Shown here: positions 15,790 to 19,143 of the stretch, piece by piece
Layout of the letters: each line of letters opens with the position of its first letter
How positions within the stretch are numbered: the first letter of the stretch is position 1
Source of the DNA: Nitrospiraceae bacterium
GTDB lineage: Bacteria > Nitrospirota > Nitrospiria > Nitrospirales > Nitrospiraceae
DNA length: 19,143 bases
Direction of reading: 5' to 3'
Assembly (NCBI GenBank): GCA_014534095.1
Contig: JACVSD010000024.1
Location: 1 to 19,143 of the forward strand
The notes under the pieces: model-generated
Told to the model about the DNA's origin: nothing
The model's input: the letters and a program-made list of their open reading frames with translations, nothing else
The model's database searches: none
Translations under genes and position numbers: made by a program

Positions 15790-15878
15790 CCCACCACAGC
15801 CGTCATGGTCTATCCGGCTTTGCCGCCTGGGCCTAACTGGCACGGGCATAAGATCTGCATTCCGAGATCGGCAATTCA

Positions 15879-15906
15879 TTGACAGCCGGACAGAGACTGC
15901 TATGTT
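15879..15906 (+). promoter_or_regulatory. Possible promoter overlapping the start of the small lytic transglycosylase gene
   Basis: TTGACA (15879-15884), a 16-nt spacer and TATGTT (15901-15906). The -10 would include the ATG at 15902, so transcription would start near 15913. If the promoter is real, translation would begin at the ATG at 15914 from a leaderless or nearly leaderless mRNA. Confidence 0.3.
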
Positions 15907-16597
15907 TCAAACCATGCGACCACCCATCCGTTTGAATACCCGACCGATCTTCTTCGCCACCCTCTTGTCCTTCAGCAGCGGGTTTGGAATCGTCCCGCTT
16001 TCCCAGGCGCAAATCTATCAATATGTCGATGGCAACGGGACCATCTCGCTCACAAATGTGCCGTCGGATGCTCGCTATCGTCGGATCGATCTGCAGCCCA
16101 ACCGGTTGCACCCTTTGATATCGGAACATGAACTGGAACCGATGATCCGACGTTATTCGCGCCAACACGGTTTGCATCCCGCGCTGATCCGCGCCGTCAT
16201 TAAAGCCGAGTCCGATTTCGATCCAGTGGCCGTATCACGCGCCGGTGCGGTGGGCTTAATGCAATTGATGCCGCACACCGCGGCGCGGATGGATGTGCGA
16301 GACGCCTACGATCCCGAAGACAATATCGGTGGGGGAACAAGATATTTGCGCCAACTGTTGGACCGCTTCCGCGGCAATCTCCCACTGGCGCTGGCTGCCT
16401 ATAACGCCGGAGAACACGTCGTTGAGCGCTATCGCGCTCTTCCGCCGATCCAAGAGACCCGGCAATATGTCAGCAAAGTTCTTCGATACTACCGCACCTT
16501 CCTGATTCGCGATTCGAACACCGGAAAAGTCATCATGCCTTCCGAGAGCGCAGGGCCATCACCGGCTCGGGCTTTGCCCGCGCTGCGGGACCGGTAG
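15902..16597 (+). CDS. Lytic transglycosylase with N-terminal DUF4124-like segment
   Basis: A 231-residue exported murein transglycosylase. The signal peptide is IFFATLLSFSSGFGIVPLSQA, cleaved near residue 37. Then comes a DUF4124-like strand segment (IYQYVDGNGTISLTNVPSD) often fused to such enzymes, and a catalytic SLT domain. That domain has ALIRAVIKAESDFDP (catalytic Glu103), GAVGLMQLMPHTA, GGGTRYLRQLLDRF and LALAAYNAG, ending with IQETRQYVSKVLRYY as in the large Slt of this window. It is far shorter because the TPR superhelix is absent. The start may be ATG 15902 or ATG 15914. The last 65 bp overlap nadB on the opposite strand. Confidence 0.92.
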   Translation: MFQTMRPPIRLNTRPIFFATLLSFSSGFGIVPLSQAQIYQYVDGNGTISLTNVPSDARYRRIDLQPNRLHPLISEHELEPMIRRYSRQHGLHPALIRAVIKAESDFDPVAVSRAGAVGLMQLMPHTAARMDVRDAYDPEDNIGGGTRYLRQLLDRFRGNLPLALAAYNAGEHVVERYRALPPIQETRQYVSKVLRYYRTFLIRDSNTGKVIMPSESAGPSPARALPALRDR

Positions 16598-18179
16598 GGC
16601 GCTCGAGCACAATCTGACTATGCTGTCTCCACCCAGCGGCTTTGGGTTGAGGAAAATCCGAACGAAAGTGTGCGCCCACACTGTTCTCCCTCCACAGAGC
16701 GGCTTCCGCCACGCAATGCGCCACCTGAATCATGTTCTTCGCCTCGAGATCCGCTCTGGTCGCAAAGGGCTTCGCGACCATGTGTGACCAACGAGAGAGC
16801 TGTGCCGTCGCCCGGATCAGCGTGTCGCGGGAGCGAATCACCCCGACCTGTCCCCACATGGTCCGGCGAAGTGAGCTGCGCAGCTTCTCGCCATCCTCCA
16901 ACTCGCCGAACTGGCAGTGGCGTAGCGACTCAGCGTGTCGCCCAAGATCCAGAACGGGATGGCTCGATGCCCACCAAATGGCCGAGAGACCGGCCCGCAT
17001 TCCAAATACCAATCCTTCCAGCAGCGAGTTGCTCGCCAGCCGGTTGGCTCCATGCACGCCGCTGCAGGCCACTTCACCGGCGGCGAAGAGTCCCGGCAAC
17101 GTGGTGGCGCCAGTGATATCGGTCCAGACGCCGCCCATCATGTAATGCGCGCTCGGGGACACGGGGATCCACTCTTCGGTAATGTCGATATCGTACCGCA
17201 AGCACGTCGCATAAATCGTAGGAAATCGCCGTTTGACGAAATCCGCCCCGAGATGCGTCACATCCAAATACACATGGCGAGCGCGCGTCGTAGCCATCTC
17301 GGCCCAAATGGCGCGGGCCACAATATCGCGGGGAGCCATCGCGCCCATGGGATGGTACCGATGCATGAACGGCTCCCCTCGGCTGTTGCGCAGCTGCCCT
17401 CCTTCGCCCCGCATGGCCTCCGACAACAGGAAGGGCGGACTCGAAGGCAGGAACAGCGACGTCGGGTGAAACTGCACGAATTCCATATCCTGAAGCTGCG
17501 CGCCGGCGCGAAGGGCCATGGCCATGCCATCGCCGGTTGCGTTGGCCGGGTTTGTCGTTCGCGCGTAGACTTGACCGGCGCCTCCGGTCGATAGCACCAC
17601 CGCCTTTGCCGGAAGCACGAATTGCTCGCCCGAGCTCTCATCGAGGACGACGGCGCCACAACACCGGCCCTCTTCTACCACTAAATCAACGGTGAAGTGA
17701 TAATCTAGCCGATGAATCCGTTTATGCCGGCTGGCCTGGGCCATCAACACCCGCACCATTTCGTTTCCGGTCGCGTCACCCCGCGCCCGGAGAATGCGAC
17801 TTCTGGTGTGGGCCGCCTCCCGCGCGAAGGCAAACTTGCCCCCGGTCTTGTCAAACTTGGCTCCCCACCGGATGAGTTCTTGGATGCGGTCCGGTCCTTC
17901 TTCGACTAAGACACGGACGGCTTCCCGCCGGCACAACCCATGTCCGGCTTTCACCGTATCGGTGAAGTGAATGGCCACGTCGTCCTCTTCACTCAGCGCC
18001 ACGGCGACCCCACCCTGCGCGTATATGGAATTGCTCTGCAACGGATGACCTTTTGTGAGCATCACGACGCGCCCTTCACGGCTCAATTCCAACGCCGCAC
18101 GAAGGCCCGCCACACCGCTGCCGATGACAAGAAAGTCTGGCTCCGGCATCGCAACGGATGGGGACGGTTTTGTAGACAT
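16533..18179 (-). CDS. nadB: L-aspartate oxidase
   Basis: Flavoenzyme oxidising L-aspartate to iminoaspartate for NAD synthesis with quinolinate synthase (NadA, not in the window). The 548-residue protein begins the FAD fold at DFLVIGSGVAGLRAALELS (residues 15-33). It continues with NSIYAQGGVAVALSEEDD, the capping region RREAVRVLVEEGPDRIQELI, HTRSRILRARGDATG, MEFVQFHPTSL, SAHYMMGGV, and the second FAD segment GEVACSGVHGANRLASNSLLEG. The C-terminal helical domain is present, and the ending (RPTGPAARAKPEPVM...) runs beyond the normal fold. That tail is antisense to the end of the lytic transglycosylase gene. The start is ATG 18179, 2 bp after the upstream lipoprotein stop. A longer frame to 18296 would overlap that gene heavily and lacks homology. 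It probably shares the lipoprotein promoter. Confidence 0.95.
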   Translation of the reverse strand: MSTKPSPSVAMPEPDFLVIGSGVAGLRAALELSREGRVVMLTKGHPLQSNSIYAQGGVAVALSEEDDVAIHFTDTVKAGHGLCRREAVRVLVEEGPDRIQELIRWGAKFDKTGGKFAFAREAAHTRSRILRARGDATGNEMVRVLMAQASRHKRIHRLDYHFTVDLVVEEGRCCGAVVLDESSGEQFVLPAKAVVLSTGGAGQVYARTTNPANATGDGMAMALRAGAQLQDMEFVQFHPTSLFLPSSPPFLLSEAMRGEGGQLRNSRGEPFMHRYHPMGAMAPRDIVARAIWAEMATTRARHVYLDVTHLGADFVKRRFPTIYATCLRYDIDITEEWIPVSPSAHYMMGGVWTDITGATTLPGLFAAGEVACSGVHGANRLASNSLLEGLVFGMRAGLSAIWWASSHPVLDLGRHAESLRHCQFGELEDGEKLRSSLRRTMWGQVGVIRSRDTLIRATAQLSRWSHMVAKPFATRADLEAKNMIQVAHCVAEAALWRENSVGAHFRSDFPQPKAAGWRQHSQIVLERPTGPAARAKPEPVMALRSRKA

Positions 18180-18181
18180 GT

Positions 18182-18679
18182 TCAGCGGGGTGTGGTCCGA
18201 GGCGCCACGCTTTCCGAGAAACTTTGCCGAGTCTTCATGCCGAACGGGAAATCGCCCTGGACACCGCGAAGAAGAATCGAGTGGGTTCCGATCCACTGAA
18301 GCCGGGCGTGACCGCGCTGCCGTAGACCCGCGTCATCCGGGTTCATTTTCCAGATCCCTTGCCAATGCACATAGACGTCAACGTCGTCACCCTCGATCAT
18401 GATCCGTTCAGTCTTGAAGTCGAGGACGATGGTATGGAAGAGATCAAAATCGGCTTCCGCCTCCCGCTGAAGCTCATCCAGCTGATCGAGCGGCAGCATC
18501 AGCGATTGGAACTTCGAGCCGTCTTTCTGCTGATAGGCCTGGCGCAACGCCTCCACGGCCTGGTCGATGCGGCGAAACCGTTCGTGATCTTCAGGATACT
18601 GCACCGTCTTTGACGCACAGGCGCCCAGCACCACGGCTAGACCGATGATCCAGACCGCCACGGAATTTTGCGAGGACAT
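18182..18679 (-). CDS. Putative lipoprotein, possible NTF2-like fold
   Basis: A 165-residue predicted lipoprotein of unknown function. The N-terminus has a hydrophobic helix followed by the lipobox VVLGAC (Cys21), so lipid attachment and envelope location are likely. The remainder has a helical region (RIDQAVEALRQAYQQKDGSK, FQSLM) then beta-rich sequence (TIVLDFKTERIMIEGDDVDV, HARLQWIGTHSILLRG). This order resembles NTF2/SnoaL-like domains, but I cannot assign a family. ATG 18679 has GGAAG 6 nt upstream, better than the alternative ATG at 18703. A promoter lies at 18712-18741. It is immediately upstream of nadB on the same strand with a 2-bp gap, so they are probably co-transcribed without an obvious functional link. 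Confidence 0.82.
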   Translation of the reverse strand: MSSQNSVAVWIIGLAVVLGACASKTVQYPEDHERFRRIDQAVEALRQAYQQKDGSKFQSLMLPLDQLDELQREAEADFDLFHTIVLDFKTERIMIEGDDVDVYVHWQGIWKMNPDDAGLRQRGHARLQWIGTHSILLRGVQGDFPFGMKTRQSFSESVAPRTTPR

Positions 18680-18711
18680 GAAGAGCTTCCGCGCAGCCAC
18701 CATCGTGGCGC

Positions 18712-18741
18712 AGTATAGGAACCGGATGGACGCACGGTCAA
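18712..18741 (-). promoter_or_regulatory. Sigma70-type promoter for the lipoprotein-nadB unit
   Basis: Minus-strand TTGACC (18741-18736), an 18-nt spacer and TATACT (18717-18712), about 30 nt before the ATG at 18679. Both boxes are 5/6 matches. Confidence 0.65.
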
Positions 18742-18796
18742 GCGACGGGTCCCTGATCTCAGAGCCTCCACACTCGCGCTATGGCATTGCATGATC

Positions 18797-18825
18797 TTGC
18801 ATTTTGAGCCGAAAACTTCTAGACT
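18797..18825 (+). promoter_or_regulatory. Promoter for the bS22-like small gene
   Basis: TTGCAT (18797-18802), a 17-nt spacer and TAGACT (18820-18825), about 23 nt before the ATG at 18849. A ribosome site AGGAG at 18835-18839 lies 9 nt before that ATG. It diverges from the lipoprotein-nadB promoter. Confidence 0.5.
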
Positions 18826-18848
18826 CCCGCGCCTAGGAGAGATGAAGT

Positions 18849-18944
18849 ATGTCGAGCGTGTTAAAAAAACGCCGGAAGAAAATGCGCAAGCACAAGTACA
18901 AGAAGCTGCGCCGGCGCCAAAAATTCCTTCGCCGTAAAAGCTAA
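18849..18944 (+). CDS. bS22-like / AURKAIP1-COX24 domain small basic ribosomal protein
   Basis: A 31-residue protein, about 60% Lys/Arg, starting MSSVLKKRRKKMRKHKYKKL and ending RRRQKFLRRKS. The SV(L/I)KKRRKKM-x-KHK-x-KKLRRR pattern matches the COX24/AURKAIP1 (mS38) domain and the mycobacterial small-subunit protein bS22, which binds 16S rRNA near helix 44 and the decoding region. The match is from memory of the bS22 sequence, not a search. ATG 18849 has AGGAG 9 nt upstream and a plausible promoter. Genes this short are easily missed by length filters. It is followed after 30 bp by another small gene with a very strong ribosome site, so they may be co-transcribed. Confidence 0.85.
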   Translation: MSSVLKKRRKKMRKHKYKKLRRRQKFLRRKS

Positions 18945-18974
18945 GCTCTGCCCGCATCGCGGGAGGAGGATACC

Positions 18975-19109
18975 GTGCCTGAGGGCAAGAAAGTTCGCAT
19001 CCGCGTTCGTACTGCGAGTTGTACCTACGTGGGCGACTTTCTTGTTCCTCCCATGCGCCATCGCGTCTCTGACGCGATCATGAGGGGCCACGAGTGTTTA
19101 TCAGCTTGA
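18975..19109 (+). CDS. Small conserved-looking protein, apparently frameshifted near its middle
   Basis: A GTG start at 18975 follows a near-ideal AGGAGG at 18964-18969 with 5 nt spacing. The frame encodes 44 residues: VPEGKKVRIRVRT, then SCTYVGDFLVPP, then MRHRVSDAIMRGHECLSA, and stops at 19107-19109. The sequence after the TTT at 19097-19099 in another frame reads FISLTDVLIDEKDRS and stays open to the right edge. Joined, RVSDAIMRGHE-C-FISLTDVLIDEKD resembles small proteins with a (V/L)GD(F/L)xVP...RLSDxLN...FxxLTDV pattern (the DUF6812 type, as I recall it). One extra T in the 19097-19099 run would restore the frame, so this is either a sequencing indel, a recent mutation or a slippage site. 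The function of the family is unknown to me. Confidence 0.6.
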   Translation: MPEGKKVRIRVRTASCTYVGDFLVPPMRHRVSDAIMRGHECLSA

Positions 19110-19143
19110 CCGACGTGCTAATTGATGAAAAGGATCGGTCTGA

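Noticed and set aside
18842..18937. Alternative 31-codon frame starting at ATG 18842, overlapping the bS22-like gene
   Set aside because: The ribosome site is only 2 nt from that ATG and the product (MKYVERVKKTPEENAQ...) fits no family I know, while the other frame matches bS22.
1..19143. Mobile elements, CRISPR arrays, tRNA or rRNA genes, defence systems
   Set aside because: No transposase, integrase, spaced repeats, tRNA-like cloverleaf or known defence-gene motifs were seen on either strand.

Overview
The window looks like ordinary chromosome from a moderately GC-rich Gram-negative bacterium. The gene content and small-protein repertoire point to the Nitrospirota (Nitrospira-like). This is inferred from family knowledge and context, not from a database search. 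There is no sign of phage, transposon, CRISPR array, rRNA or tRNA. Nearly all genes are housekeeping: RNA turnover, cell division, envelope maintenance, ATP synthesis and cofactor synthesis.

Layout. (1) 1-4285, minus strand: a division/RNA-turnover block read in the order zapB-like, zapA, a 520-bp gene-free stretch, rny (RNase Y), ymdB-type phosphodiesterase, and xseA (exonuclease VII large subunit, running off the left edge). The rny/ymdB stop and start codons overlap as ATGA, and the zapA ribosome site lies inside the end of the zapB-like gene. The gap between zapA and rny holds three nested long-range complementary stems (3327-3628) and is probably a structured non-coding RNA. (2) 4354-6624, minus: a large Slt-type lytic transglycosylase whose stop codon lies in the -35 box of the zapB-like promoter. 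(3) 6714-11417, plus: rlmN, then two M16 peptidases that look like an active/inactive pair, then larE. (4) 11430-13277, minus: an F0-only ATP synthase operon, atpI-atpB-atpE-atpF, with a strong intercistronic hairpin after atpE. (5) 13435-15789, plus: a chorismate-using synthase (pabB/trpE family) followed by a class IV PLP enzyme (pabC type), a probable p-aminobenzoate/folate pair. (6) 15902-16597, plus: a small lytic transglycosylase, convergent with and overlapping nadB. (7) 16533-18679, minus: a lipoprotein gene followed by nadB (L-aspartate oxidase, NAD synthesis). (8) 18849-19143, plus: a 31-residue, very basic ribosomal protein (bS22/COX24-AURKAIP1 type), then a small gene whose reading frame appears broken by a single missing base near the right edge.

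I found no clear new multi-gene system. The observations most worth following up are the candidate RNA between zapA and rny, the hairpin between atpE and atpF, the tiny bS22-like gene missed by ordinary ORF length cut-offs, and the apparent frameshift at about 19097.
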